Assembly: GCA_027919835.1 (NCBI GenBank)
Contig: JANVFP010000003.1
Coordinates: forward strand, 434,001-498,000
Direction of reading: 5' to 3'
DNA length: 64,000 bases
DNA from: Lentinula raphanica
Taxonomy: Eukaryota > Basidiomycota > Agaricomycetes > Agaricales > Omphalotaceae
In this document: positions 34,750-47,138 of the stretch, piece by piece
How the letters are laid out: every line of letters starts with the position of its first letter
Numbering within the stretch: the first letter of the stretch is position 1
Program-made: the position numbers and the translations under genes
Notes under the pieces: model-generated
What the model was told of the DNA's origin: nothing
Databases searched by the model: none
What the model saw: the letters and a program-made list of their open reading frames with translations, nothing else

Positions 34750-35403
34750 CTCCTGCAACGGCTGCCCCAGGTTGCTGAGCCCATCAGGGAAGAGCACACC
34801 TCTATTCATTCGAATTATGCCACATCTACCTACTAGTTCTACTTATTTCTTGAGAATCACCCATCAATAGTATGTAGTCTACATATTGCTATCGCGCGCT
34901 TTCAGTGTACTCATGGACGGTCGAGTACTTGAGTACACTATTAAGTCTGTCAACGATATGGATAAATTAGGTCAAATGTTTGTGAACGAATATGAACGCA
35001 CAACGACGACAGGGGGCGACTTCTTTATACTGCTTTATACCATAGTTGCGTGGACAGGGAATCCGTTCCCCCACTGGCATAACTTCCCGTGGGCCATCAG
35101 TAACATGGGACAAGGTTCATTTGGAATCTCGTTTGATAAAACAGGGGAGATTATGTGCATCTCAGTGGAGATTCTGTGTATCCATTGTGTAATCCCATAC
35201 GACGAAGAGTAAATGCGTTCTACTAGTTCTACCGTACGTGACGGTGTAACTAGCCTGGCTGGCCGCTGTAGTTCACAAAAAAAGAGTAAACTCGTTGTGA
35301 ATAAAACGCGAATCCAGAGCAATTCTTGCTCACGTGGCACAACGTGAGTCACTGCGCGCGGACTGCTACATCAAATTTAGTCTTTCTTTCCTCTTCGTCC
35401 ATC
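34750..35403. other. Intergenic region between F-box copies 2 and 3
   Basis: Holds a single 108-codon open frame (34886-35212, with VNDMDKLGQMFVNEYERTTT) that I do not recognise and do not call as a gene, and the copy-3 promoter block. Confidence 0.45.
35331..35360 (+). promoter_or_regulatory. Promoter block of F-box copy 3: CACGTG + TGAGTCA
   Basis: CACGTG (35331-35336) and TGAGTCA (35345-35351), then GCGCGCGG, 73 bp upstream of the ATG. Order and spacing match copies 1 and 2. Confidence 0.65.
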
Positions 35404-38011
35404 ATGCTTCGGCGTTCTACAAGACTTCGGGACAAGAGAGATGCTTCAGGCGACACCCAAATGCATGAGATGAACGCTGCCTCAGACTCTATCGCTGCTA
35501 GTTCTAAACGTACACGAGACGATGATGATGACAATGACTCAGCTCCTGAAGCAGAAGATGGCGACGATGACAATTCGAAAAGGAAAAGGAAGAAATCGAA
35601 GAAAAGTGTCTCTGAACAGTCATTGCCATCGCCTAACTCAGGTGTACGACTTTCTGAATCGAGCAAGAACAAGAGGCAGCGCATGCCAAAGCAATTCAGG
35701 GGAGTTCGAGGAAAATTGGGGCTGTTAGAAAAATTGGCAAAGGATATGCCACTAGACGTGATTCTTGAGGTAGTGGCTGACCATTCCTTGTGAGGCTACC
35801 TCACTCATCTTCTTCAACACAGATCTTTTGTTACCTCGAGCCACGGGATCTGCTACGGCTGGCGCGCACAACCAAGGATCTGCGTGCTATCCTGATGAGC
35901 AAATCTTCGGTGAACATTTGGCGCACCGTTCTTGGAAACGTGGAAGGGCTACCTCCCTGTCCGACTGACCTCAACGAGCCTCAATTTGCAAACCTTCTTT
36001 TCGAACCCTATTGCCATGTAAGTCGTCAGACTCATGAAGTATTGGCTGAATCATAGGTACCTCGGACAGGTTTGCATGCGCTCCGCACATTGCGACAATA
36101 TATTGTGGAACATTCGTGTGCGGTCGTGTCAGAAATGTTTGCAAGCGTACGTTATCTCTGTGACTTTGTCATTGCTTTGCCGTTTTCAACTCGTTCCAGC
36201 TTTCCTCAACCTAAGCACATCGACCACCCTCTAAGCAGATATGAATCTGTCATTCCAACGGAGTTAGTTGAGGTTGAACCAGGTCGGCTTGATCTTCTAT
36301 GTGACCTTGTTGTCCGCTGAAATCGTGATTCGGGTTTCTAAAGCGCAGCTCTGTTATATCAGCAACCCAGAAGTTACAAAACGTTACATGGCTGAATATG
36401 ATGCACTCCAATCGCGGGAAGATCGTCATGAGTGGATCAAACGGAAGAGAAAAGAGTGTCGCGCCATCCAGAGGGTGAGACTGATCATTTTGGTCTTCAT
36501 ACTGATTCCTCAGGTAGCACTACAGCATAAGAAACAATGTACAAAATGGCAGACAAGGAGGTGGCAAGATCGTGCCGATGAACTCGATGCTCTAAGAAAA
36601 GAGAGGAAGGCAGCGTGAGTCATGAACCACTTTTCACTGCACTATTTGACTTAGAGCGCATTGCCCCCAGGATTCTCGATCGACTTGGAGAAATCGGCTG
36701 GCGCCATGAAGCCGAAACTATTATGGAAGGTCCATACGATTCTTTCAGCAGACATAAATTGGTGAAGCAGCCAAAGAAACTTACTGATCAAGGTATCGAG
36801 GATCTCATCAAACTCATATCGCACACTCATGTGTTTCTACTCTAGGCTGGCGTTCCATCAAGAATCCCCTAGTAACTTTTCTCTCGGAGCAACAAGCCGA
36901 GCGGAACCATTGGGAACAAGATATGGCCTCTATGTGTCGCTCTCTTAATATTGAGGGCCTGTATCATGACATTCTCTCCAAAGCTGATGTCCGAGAACCT
37001 TTTCCACCCATCGGTGACGTTCATCGCCATCAGGTTTTCCAAGATCTGATAGATATGCCTGCAAGTGAAGATCTGACAGAGGACTTTCTCCGTTCAAAAC
37101 TCCTTGAGCATTTGCCCGAACTTGCAAAGGAATGGCAGGAAACATCTGACCAGAAACTCTTGGAAATCATGCAAGAACACCGGCCTTCATCTATAGTCAG
37201 CGATTTACATCTTGCAACAACACTCTTCATATGCGCGCGATGTCGTCGGAGCCTTCTGTACTATCCACAACTCTTTCAGCACACTTGCTACATGAATCCG
37301 AAACCTTATTCCTCTGGCCGTTACACTCCTATCGATTCTGAAAATCCTTGGTCATCTTCCACAATTGTGTTCAGCAACACCTTTTCGGATCATGCTAGGG
37401 GACTTGTCGAAGCATGTTCCCTTGATCCTAACACAGCGACATTTCAAGACATATATAATGCTAACCCGCTGTTCGAATGTACTACTTGCTCGAATTCGGA
37501 TTTGGAAGGCAGTCGGTGTTTCATGCGTTGGCCACTCCCGGTAGGCAAAGCGGAATCTATCAGAGGCTCCTGCACCTACTAAAAATCCATTATTATAGCT
37601 TCTCCATGGACGATTAGAAGAAGAACATGCTATTGTTGTCCCCATCTTGACCGATGAGGAACAGACGAAACTTGTTGCCTGTGAACCGAATATCAGTAGC
37701 AGCTCCACTAGTACTACGCCTATATGTTGTGCTCACTGCCACGAACCATCCGGTGTTGATGGTCTTATTGACCACCTGAAAACCGAGTGTGTGGTGTTTG
37801 TTTTTCCTCGCTATTCGACGTACATTGATGATGTTGCAGGCATAACAATGTGGTTGATTTCCCAGAGTCTGACGAACCTTCGATGAAACTTCACGCATTT
37901 CGGACGCATTGGTATTGGAACCCCCGCATGGCGCTAAGTAGTATGGGCCAGCCCTTCCGATACAACTCAGCAGAGTCAAGTTCTCAACCTTCCACTGTTG
38001 GCGTACTTTGA
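35404..38011 (+). CDS. F-box protein with Cys/His clusters, tandem copy 3
   Basis: Third paralogue with the same layout. The N-terminus MLRRSTRLRDKRDAS is followed by an acidic run, KRKRKKSKK and RMPKQFRGVRGKLGLLEK. The F-box is KDMPLDVILE|IFCYLEPRDLLRLARTTKDL. Clusters are CHV|CMRSAHCDNILWNIRVRS..CQKC, FICARCRRSLLYYPQLFQHTC, FECTTC and CCAHCHEPSGVDGLIDHLKTEH. The last exon gives HWYWNPRMALSSMGQPFRYN and stops at 38011. Exons join in phase. The three copies are clearly homologous but diverged, so the array is not recent. F-box function (Skp1 binding) is inferred from the family; the targets are unknown. Confidence 0.8.
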
Positions 38012-38313
38012 GTCGGACCAGAAGTACTTTTATCAGGCATCACTAATGGAACCGTATCTTACAGCTGCTAATCCTACCTCCATGTACATACATAGTCTTT
38101 CGAAGAGGTGTTCGTTATATTTTTTTTCGGAAAAGTTTTGAGCTTGGCCGTTCCACATCACTTGCTTACCTCATCACGGATGGAATTGTACTTTAGGATC
38201 ATTCGGGTTTGAAGCGGAAACGTTGACGGTCTACCGCTTGCTATTATTCGCGCTCTAGTCTTGTCCAGGTCTCGTCTTTCAAGTCGCGTTGATTTTGGCT
38301 ATATCAAAGCAAG

Positions 38314-39470
<1,157 letters not shown>

Positions 39471-39683
39471 GTTGGTCGAATGTAGGGTTCGTCGGGGTTC
39501 GACAGTTAACGGCGAAAGTGTATGTACTAGAATTACTTTATTAACACTTTCAGTAGAGGGCTGTTTACTGTTGTTCAATGAGCTCTATATTTTTCTATAC
39601 TTCTAGCATGGACTGACTGCATATGCCATAGAGGGATAATTCTAGAACACAGAAAGAAAAAGACACATCTCCATATTCATAGA

Positions 39684-39766
39684 GGTCTAACCAGGACTCG
39701 AACCTGGGTTATGGGAATATGCAACAGTATCAAAATCCCATGTGCTAACCTCTACACTATTAGACC
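39684..39766 (-). tRNA. tRNA-Gln (anticodon UUG) with intron
   Basis: The acceptor arms GGTCTAA and TTAGACC pair fully. The D arm has GTGT..AGAGGTTA..GCAC, the anticodon stem is TGGGA/TCCCA with loop TTTTGA (anticodon TTG), and the T arm is CCAGG-TTCGAGT-CCTGG. An intron of about 12 nt (TACTGTTGCATA) sits directly after position 37, the standard place for eukaryotic tRNA introns. Internal A and B boxes are present. Confidence 0.92.
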
Positions 39767-40032
39767 ATATAAAACTTTAGGACAGAAAAAATATAATAAT
39801 GCTTAGCGGTCGAGGACAGATATAGACTCCAAGAAAAAAAATTATACAACCCTAGAAGACTCAAATCCTCTCTCCTGTGGGCCAAGCATACATGTTTACC
39901 ACTAGCAGGGAAGGAATTGCGCATAGTTCTGTGCAGGTATGCATTGATGTGCTGTATCATGATCATATAGTCTGCATATGGTGTGGACCTTCTAGTATTA
40001 TATCCACCATTCGCGAAGGGTCCATGTACATA
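39767..40032. other. Short intergenic region
   Basis: 5' flank of the tRNA and 3' flank of the membrane-protein gene. A/T-rich, no other feature. Confidence 0.4.
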
Positions 40033-41353
40033 TCAGCATACATAGCTCGGTGGACGCTCATTTGCCGACGTTTGCTCCTCCAATCTCCCCAGGCGTTCCA
40101 ATACCTCAGCCATTCGGCCCCGCAAAGATATCATAGCTTCATGGTTAACATTTTCAGCTGGTAGATTCAAAGAGGCTTGCTGGAGCGAGCGGAATTCCTC
40201 TCGTGTAGCTTCAGCCTGTTGTTTCAGTCTCGCTCGACGGGGACGATTATTGAAGTGCTTTTTGCTGGATGTCTACATGAATAGGAATAAGTGCGATTCC
40301 ACGAGAAAGAGGACTACAGGATAATACTGTACTTCTGCGGGTGATGATTGAGTGCTTGTTTGGGATTTACGTGGAGTACCGGTTCGTGATGAAAGGGAAG
40401 GGAGAGCTTCGGTTCGTGTCGGGGCGGTAAGAGTGTATGGGAGAGGGCTTTCATGATAAAGACCAAAATGAACAGTGAATTAGTAGTCGCCCGGGACTCC
40501 TCCATATATACTCGGTACTCACTTCGACCTATCGCCATTCTCAACGTCTAAGAGGTGTGAACGTCGTTGCCGCCGAAGCAGCCAGAACAGCAAAAATCCG
40601 AATATACCAGCAATCACAACACCCCCAATCGCACCACCAATAATCACCCCAAGTGGTGATCTGCGTGAGTTTGATGTAGATGTGGAGATAGATGTAGAAA
40701 TAGCACTCGTTGGTACAATGGTAGGTTTCGAACTCCTCGGCGGTGTTACCGATGAAGTTGTGAGGACGGGCGTCGTTGTCGCTTCAGCGGGGGCACTTGT
40801 TATGGCTGCGTCGACCTCCAACACGATCGGTGTAGGTGCACCAGTACTCGTGTTCGTCGCGTCAAAGCATATGCCTGTATCTGAGCCTGTGAAACTACAT
40901 TGAATGGTAGAAGTCGTCCCAAAACTCTCAATCCATCCCGAAGCGGATGCGACAATGGTTCGTGAGACTGTTGTCACGTCGCATAAAATCAATCGAATGA
41001 TTGCGGAAGTCTAGTCACTATCAGTAACTCACCAGAGAAAACCTCAGTCGTGAATACAAGAGAACCGGCATTGGTAGCTACTGTTGTGACGGGATCGAAA
41101 ACTTCGTAGAGGTATGTAGTCGCGGGACCGTCGCCTGGGGTTCCAATCGGTCGTAATGGAGCTGTAAACCCTCCAGCTGCCAATCGATGGGCTCCGAACT
41201 GCCAGAGTGTAACACTTGTGCTTTGAGAAAAAGTCCTTCCTAATGAACAGCAAACGTACGAGCTTCAGCCCTTGAAACGACGGCGTCGTCCGAGAATCCT
41301 TACTCACCAAAGAATGATGCTAGCAGAAAAGTGCGAGGAATCAAAGGAAACAT
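40033..41353 (-). CDS. Single-pass Ser/Thr-rich membrane protein (Mid2/sensor-like), function unknown
   Basis: About six exons. The signal peptide starts MFPLIPRTFLLASFFG. The extracellular part begins QSTSVTLWQFGAHRL and ends in a Ser/Thr/Pro-rich stretch (TSISTSTSNSRR) likely to be O-glycosylated. One transmembrane helix follows (LGVIIGGAIGGVVIAGIFGFLLFWLL) and then a basic stop-transfer RRQRRSH. The cytoplasmic tail ends with the coiled GRMAEVLERLGRLEEQ and ANERPPSY, a tail pattern common in basidiomycete single-pass proteins. The donor after GGTCGAA and three further exons to 40033 extend the frame beyond the apparent stop at 40519. The layout recalls cell-wall stress sensors; the role is inferred only from layout. 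Confidence 0.75.
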
Positions 41354-42055
41354 GAGGAAAAGGGAACAAGACCTCAAGTCTTGAAGTAAAGAAGAAACGA
41401 AGCCAGGGTGAACTCGAGAACGAAAAGGAAGCCAAGAGAATGTAAAATACTATCTCATCTCTCTGCGAATACCACCTTGAGAAAGTATCTCGAGCTGAGG
41501 CCATTGTGTCATAAGGATCGTCCATTTACCCGTTGCTCTCGATACCGTTGAGTACAGAGTCCGAGACGACCAAGGACAAGGAACTGGAGGTCTACCAGAT
41601 CCTTATTACAAGATATTACCCCATATTGAAGAGGATCCGAGGAAGATTTACCTTTCCGTTGAGTGACCGTACAAAAAACATATACTTCCTCTGCACATGG
41701 CCCCTGATCGTTGCTAGAGCACTGCTGGAGATCTTGTAGCGTATCAGGGGAAATCATGTGTGATTTCTTACTGTGGTAGCGGAAGGCGTTGCCGCCGCAT
41801 ACACTCATTGAGAACGAAGGCATACCCATGTGTTGATGAGGACGGCAGCTGCGAGTCGTACCAGCCAAGATATCACAAGGTGGAACCCGGAGTGTAACAA
41901 TCTCTCGAAAGCAAAAGCAAAATCGAATAAGTTACTTCTTCCGTACACAAGTTTGGTGTAAGTACTAGAGCAGAGAGTCTCGTAAACGGGTGCGAACAAT
42001 ATCGTCACACAGATGAGGATTACGCACACAGAACCTATCGACTCATTACTGATAC
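41354..42055. other. Intergenic region, 702 bp
   Basis: Two minus-strand open frames of 119 and 84 codons occur here (41509-41868, 41805-42059). Neither has a recognisable domain or supported splice plan, so no gene is called. Confidence 0.4.
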
Positions 42056-43770
42056 TCACTCCTTCTTACTCTTCTTCTCTTCCTTTGCCTCACCAGCAAT
42101 ATAGATGACACAAAACAACAGGAAACCAACGCTCGTGCTGATAGCACCGGCGTAGTACGGCCACGCCGCACTCAAGAACCTCGGGTACCCATCGTGTCGT
42201 GGGGGGACAACAGGGACGCTGAGTGTATGGTGCAGATGAGTGAATCCCTTGCGTTTGTGGGAGATCGCGAATTTGAAAACACCGTGGCGATCTGGAGCGC
42301 GGAAGGTTGTTGAGTAGGTTCCTAGTTTGGGAGAGGGTAACACGTTAAGAAGTCGAATGAACTTTATAACAGACGATCATACGAAACTCACCTGGTTTCC
42401 CGCTCACAGGAGGAAGAGAGGTTCGAATGTGAGGATCAAGCATTGTGAATTCGAGCTGTAGATCCTTCAGACCCGAATAGGGTTCCCATTTTTTGTTAGA
42501 GGATTGAAGGAAGATATCCGGATAGTGTAAACCTGTTGCGTTGAATAACCCATAAGCACTGCCCGACGAAGAATAAAGTAGAAAGACGAACAATCTCATC
42601 ATTGGTCGTATACATCTCCACTGGCCCTGTCTGGTTGACTTTGTGATGAGTAACCTCATCGATTCTCAACACTCCCCTTTCCTGGAACGCCCAACCGGCA
42701 ATTTCCAAAGCAGCCTGTTCATTCCCCGAAGGATTTTCCACGACCTTCATTCCCCTCTCCTGTATAACCTTTTCGACAACCTTCTTGTTCGCAAACTCGT
42801 CTGTGAAGAGCGACGCTCCGCCTACCCAGACCGCACGCGCTTGTTGGTCTTCGCCCGGTCCAGCATCAGCTCCATGCCCGGTCCCTCCACCGATCAAGGT
42901 TTGGAATCCGGCGACGACAGCGAGTGAAGAACCAGCCCAGAGGCCCTCTCCACCCTTTTCAGAAGCATCGGCGAGTGCGTCAGAAACTAACCCGCTCCCG
43001 TCACTCAGGTCAGCGGCGAAGCTTTCAGCCGGGGCACGTAATATAGGGAACACAAGAGGGTTGGAATTCAAAGCGAAAGGTGTACCAGAGAACCAGACCT
43101 TGCCGTTGACTTGAGAGGACAGCACGGAGAATGTGTCGTTGGGGATGGATTGGCTGGTTACGTCGATAGGGATGATGCTGGGTGGATCAGAGCGTTCGGG
43201 GAAGAAGCTGACGAGTGGTGTTGCTGGAGGTGGAAGGAGCAAGGAGAATTCTGGAGCGAGGGAGGTTAAGAGGTTTTGTTTGAGGCCGAGAGTCAGAACA
43301 AGGTTCGTTCCGAGTGATAAAAGTTGCACGAGTGACTGCGGGTTGATATCTTTCGCGAAGTCTGCAGCCATAACAGATTAGCTTTGAGGAGGAGACAAGC
43401 ATGGTTGAAAGACGAACTCTTGGTATCAGACGCAAGCAGCATTACATGGGAAAAGTTCGGGACGCCATCCTCTATAACTAGTGGTTGTTCCTCCTTTGGT
43501 GCACGAAGCGTCACCGTGTATCCTTTCTCTGCAGACAATGCGATGAGTCTGAGTTCGTAGAATATCCTGAAACTCCTCACTTTCTAATCCAGCAAGAAAT
43601 ATACTGTATTCTGCTTTCTTTGCGGGTTCGAGGATGACCAGCACCGAATCACCAGTGCTCGATGCGGACTTGCCTGCGTTACTAGACTGAACGAATAACA
43701 CCAAAGTTAGGAAAAGGAATGTGAGCAGCGGCCATGAGAGAGGATAGTTAGGATGATAACGCGTCCTCAT
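42056..43770 (-). CDS. WBP1: Oligosaccharyltransferase 48-kDa subunit (OST48/Wbp1)
   Basis: Non-catalytic subunit of the ER N-glycosylation complex. It has a signal peptide (LLTFLFLTLVLFVQSSNAG) and the lumenal start TGDSVLVILEPAKKAEYSIF. Family blocks follow: VNGKVWFSGTPFALNSNPLV and FTMLDPHIRTSLPP, with HGVFKFAISHKRKGFTHLHH and a C-terminal membrane helix (YYAGAISTSVGFLLFCVIYI). The tail KSKKE fits a K(x)Kxx ER-retrieval signal. Odd: after the intron ending near 42527 the conserved frame (VYTIRISSFNPL) is one base out of register with the following KKWEPYSGLKDLQLEF, with a 6-base A/T run at 42489-42494 at the switch. Either one base is missing there or an unusual donor is used. Confidence 0.92.
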
Positions 43771-44064
43771 TTTGGTCGAGTGATAAAAGTAGGAAGAGAT
43801 ACGTGTAAGGTGATTTATTCATTCGCGTTGAACGTGGCGATGTTTGTCACTGTTATGCATATGACTCTTCCTCTCTGAGTCGGATTTCTCGAAGTTCGTT
43901 CAACGTTCAGTACTTCAGTTTTCAAGGATGATCGAGCAGTTGAGAGCAAGAAATATACACATGTGTATAGATGTTATTAGCAACTTGAATACTACTACTG
44001 TTTTCCACATAATTACCAGTTAACCTTCAGCATCGAATAGATAGTTGATGTAAGTTACACAAAA
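43771..44064. other. Intergenic region, OST48 promoter
   Basis: 294 bp between the OST48 start and the ERG3 stop. No clear motif. Confidence 0.4.
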
Positions 44065-45134
44065 TCATTCCGACTTTGCCTTTCCTTCTTTCACTGCTCT
44101 CTCCTGCATCTTGACTTCTAGTAATGGATCTAGCGATGCGTCAGGGTGACGGTATGAGTTTCCTGCTCGGTCGGCCCAGGTGAAGTACTGTCCGTAGTTG
44201 ACAGTGAAGTAGATGTGGTGTAATGTATGATGAGCCGGACCATTAATGACATTTTCGAGTGGGTGTCCTGTTATCATATCCGAATCATGAATCTGGGAGA
44301 AGGAGTAACTCAGTTGTTAATTCCGAGGAATATCCAAAACATCACTTACAAAGATGGCCCAGAAATTGACCGCGACGAACATGGCAAGGAATTGGAGCCG
44401 ATGCATAGGGAAGAGGACAATATAAAGGTGATACGGAACCGACTGTAGATACCCATCCACAGGGTGGAATGCGTGTGAAGCAAACGGAGTAGGAACTATC
44501 AAATTAGAGGTTAGGTTTGATGAATGTATTCAAAAAGCATGTCATACGACTTACTGATCCACTTGTGATGTGGCTTGTGCAAAGGTTTGTACACCAGCGG
44601 GTGGTGCAGCCAGCGATGTATCCAATAGATGCAGTAATCCGTGAAGAGCAAGAACCAGATCGAGCTGAAGGCCATGAAAACCCAGCCTCCCCACCCTCCG
44701 AAGTTATTGAACACACGCAGATTTATATCGTCCACGTTTGTATAAAGCTTCGACCAACCACGAACCTCCGTCAAAAACCACGGTACAGTCAAGAGCGTCA
44801 TCACTGGAAATGCCTTCAAACTGGTCTGAATCTCCAGTTTGACCTGATTAGGCAAGAACCGAGGATGTAACATCATGTCATGGTTGAATATGAAATAATA
44901 CGAAAGCGAGGCGAAGAGGAAGTAGAGGACATGGATCCCGATGAGAGTCAGAATCGACAAGGAGATGATTTGTCGTGGCATGTACGACCGTGGCCAGGCA
45001 GAGAGTGTGCTTTCGGCTATCGTTGTCGTGACATTGAGAGCGGAACCTTCGACAGGGAAAGCAGTGAGTGGTAGTAGCTTTCTGTAGGCCGCGTCGAAGA
45101 AGTAGGTGTCAGCGTAGTCGAGGATGAGATCCAT
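44065..45134 (-). CDS. ERG3: C-5 sterol desaturase (Delta7-sterol 5(6)-desaturase)
   Basis: ER di-iron enzyme that introduces the C5-C6 double bond in ergosterol synthesis. Three exons. It carries the fatty-acid-hydroxylase-superfamily His boxes HRWLHH, HKPHHK and HHTLHH, plus [16 protein letters not shown] between the second and third. Hydrophobic segments are [20 protein letters not shown] and [19 protein letters not shown]. The C-terminus is [16 protein letters not shown]. The start [14 protein letters not shown] matches the usual N-terminus of basidiomycete ERG3. Length and motifs are complete. Confidence 0.95.
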
Positions 45135-45669
45135 TGGGGCCTTTTTGGACTGATAAAACTTTGTCCAAGCCCCGGAACCGCTGTTTTATTCAGTGAGGCA
45201 AAAAAAAAAGAAAGTGGTGTCATGAAAAAAAAGGCCGGGTCCGGTAAGCGCTCGTGCACTCTTTGATTTAGGCGCCCGATGGTTCCAGGCGTATTTTTCA
45301 GTTGGTCATGAGGACCTGTCTGGTCTAGCCTACCTCCTGCCAGCTTCAGACGTTGAGTTTTCGAGGCTGGAAGCTCGAACCAATTCCATTGGAATGGTAC
45401 GATGATTTTGAGATGGGGAGATGTGCTCGCCGCAATAAAATATTGTTAGTAGTACTTCAAGTTCCCGGTCACGCACGCACTTATAAATTTCATGGAAAGG
45501 ATCAAGCATATCATATTGTTATTCGCTCTGAGCACGCGAGTAACATGGAAAAGTACGACGCGGTGACATGAACGTCTTGAGCTACTACTAAGTACACCAA
45601 TTCCTCAACGTACTGGGAAATCGTCGCAACATGATTCAATGATGCTTTCCTAACCCCAACCTTCCGAAA
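45135..45669. other. Intergenic region, ERG3 promoter
   Basis: 535 bp upstream of ERG3. It has a poly-A run near 45200. A 72-codon plus-strand frame here has no known domain. Confidence 0.4.
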
Positions 45670-46607
45670 TCACAGATGCTTCAGTTTGAAGGTCGAACTT
45701 CCTCCGACCGTGGAAAGTTCCACATCAGTGATCTGAGGACTGCCAGGAGGTTTCAGCCTGTATAATGTCCTAGGATCAGACAGATCCCTTCTCGTCGATT
45801 TATCTGTCGAGGCATAACATCGAGAGAAGATAACGTCCTCAAACTTGAGAAGCGGGAGACCATGGTCACTGAGAGGGTGCTCGACTATCCACTCCGCTTG
45901 TTCGCCTCTAACAGGTAGAGCCTACACAGAAAATCGCTTCAGTCAAGGTCCTCGTATCCGCTGATGAAGCGACTAGTAGAATAGAAAAACATACTTTTCC
46001 CGTAGGAACCACGGCCCGTGTGAGGAACCTATTGTTCGATTTGTTGGTCAAGGTAATAAAACCCTCCGAACCGTCCTTCTCGATCCTTACTTCGACCTGT
46101 ATCCGATCTCCAGCCTTAGTGTCCAGACTAGAAGGATCATACATAATCGGTGGTTCAGGGAACCATTGCACCCAGGGCCTGTATTTGACCACTCCCCCAT
46201 CCTCGACCACAGCGTGGATGCCTGCTTGTAGGAAGTGCGGGTGGTCTCCGCTGTCGCCATCAAGGCCCACCCAGAAAGCGACATGGCTTTTGATCGAGGG
46301 CAGAGGCTTAGGAATTTGAGGGAGTGATTATGCCGGTGACCGTTGTGAATCGTTCTCCCTCTGGCGGAAAGATGGCGAGACCAGCCCAGATCGGACTGTC
46401 TGCTACTACTCTGTTCCTCGCCCTGCGTTCGAGCGTGACCGTGTCGTTGTTTGGCGGTGAGGGTTCAGAGAGCGTTGGTAGAGCATTCGCAAACTGCCAG
46501 TGCGCACAGAGTGGTAGTGAGAACCTGAAGAAAATCGAAACTGTAGAGATACTCACAGGGAAGATTGAAATCAGCACGAATGTTGCAGCAAGCATTTTGA
46601 GAATCAT
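45670..46607 (-). CDS. G1-family (eqolisin) glutamic peptidase with a frame break
   Basis: Secreted acid peptidase of the fungal G1/A4 family. Exon 1 gives MILKMLAATFVLISIFP and joins FANALPTLSEP (signal and short propeptide) with basic processing sites LERRARNRV. Mature blocks are PIWAGLAIFPPEGERFTTVT, VAFWVGLDGDSG..HFLQAGI, PWVQWFPEPP, GDRIQVEVRI and EQAEWIVEHP. The last matches the block holding the catalytic Glu in the family, and the Gln in LQAGI lies in the block expected to hold the catalytic Gln. At 46315-46317 the frame shifts by one base between TGIITPS and IPKPLPS. Either one extra A is present or a 34-nt intron (unusually short, and removing conserved residues) is spliced. It may therefore be a pseudogene or a sequencing error. 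Confidence 0.8.
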
Positions 46608-47138
46608 GTTATACGTAGTTGCGTCAGTTCTCTTGGACCAGCAAGAGAAGGGGGAAGAACCAAGCTTAGAAGAGACGTGTCAGGTCGGAAACGAGAAATT
46701 TAAGGAAATCTCGACAGCAATAACAAATAAAATGTCATGTCACGGTAACATCCGCGAGTTATAACATAGCCTTGCAGTATTCGACCTTTTTGGACTGTCC
46801 AACTCAGTTGGCATGGGATAGGGGCATGGTCGAATGGTGACCTTATTCTCCCCCTCATGCCAGCTCATGCCTAGCGACCAGTTAAACGCTCTGGTCCCAG
46901 CCTTGAATCAGTCGTCGATACAGGCATGGAGTCAACTGTCAAAGCCTCGACCTTGTACAGACTCATGACAGAACCTGAAAAAAAAGTCAAAGATCAGGTC
47001 GAATCCACAATATCGGTCGGTGACCTATATGCACGTCGTGCGACCTTGGTCAATGGTCACAGTACTGTAACCTTGACTCTTGGATTTACTGTCACTTTCG
47101 AGTTTTTTTTGTTTCAGATATCTTGAAAATCTGCCATA
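46608..47138. other. Intergenic region, peptidase promoter
   Basis: 531 bp between the peptidase start and the HAD-gene stop. No feature recognised. Confidence 0.4.

Noticed and set aside
34886..35212. 108-codon plus-strand frame between F-box copies 2 and 3
   Set aside because: No homologous stretch in the other intergenic regions, no recognisable domain and no promoter. Left unannotated as a gene.
41509..42059. Two minus-strand frames of 119 and 84 codons behind OST48
   Set aside because: No splice plan joins them and no domain is seen. One overlaps the OST48 stop.
46324..46764. 146-codon plus-strand frame
   Set aside because: Antisense to the first exon and promoter of the G1 peptidase, whose motifs are clear on the other strand.
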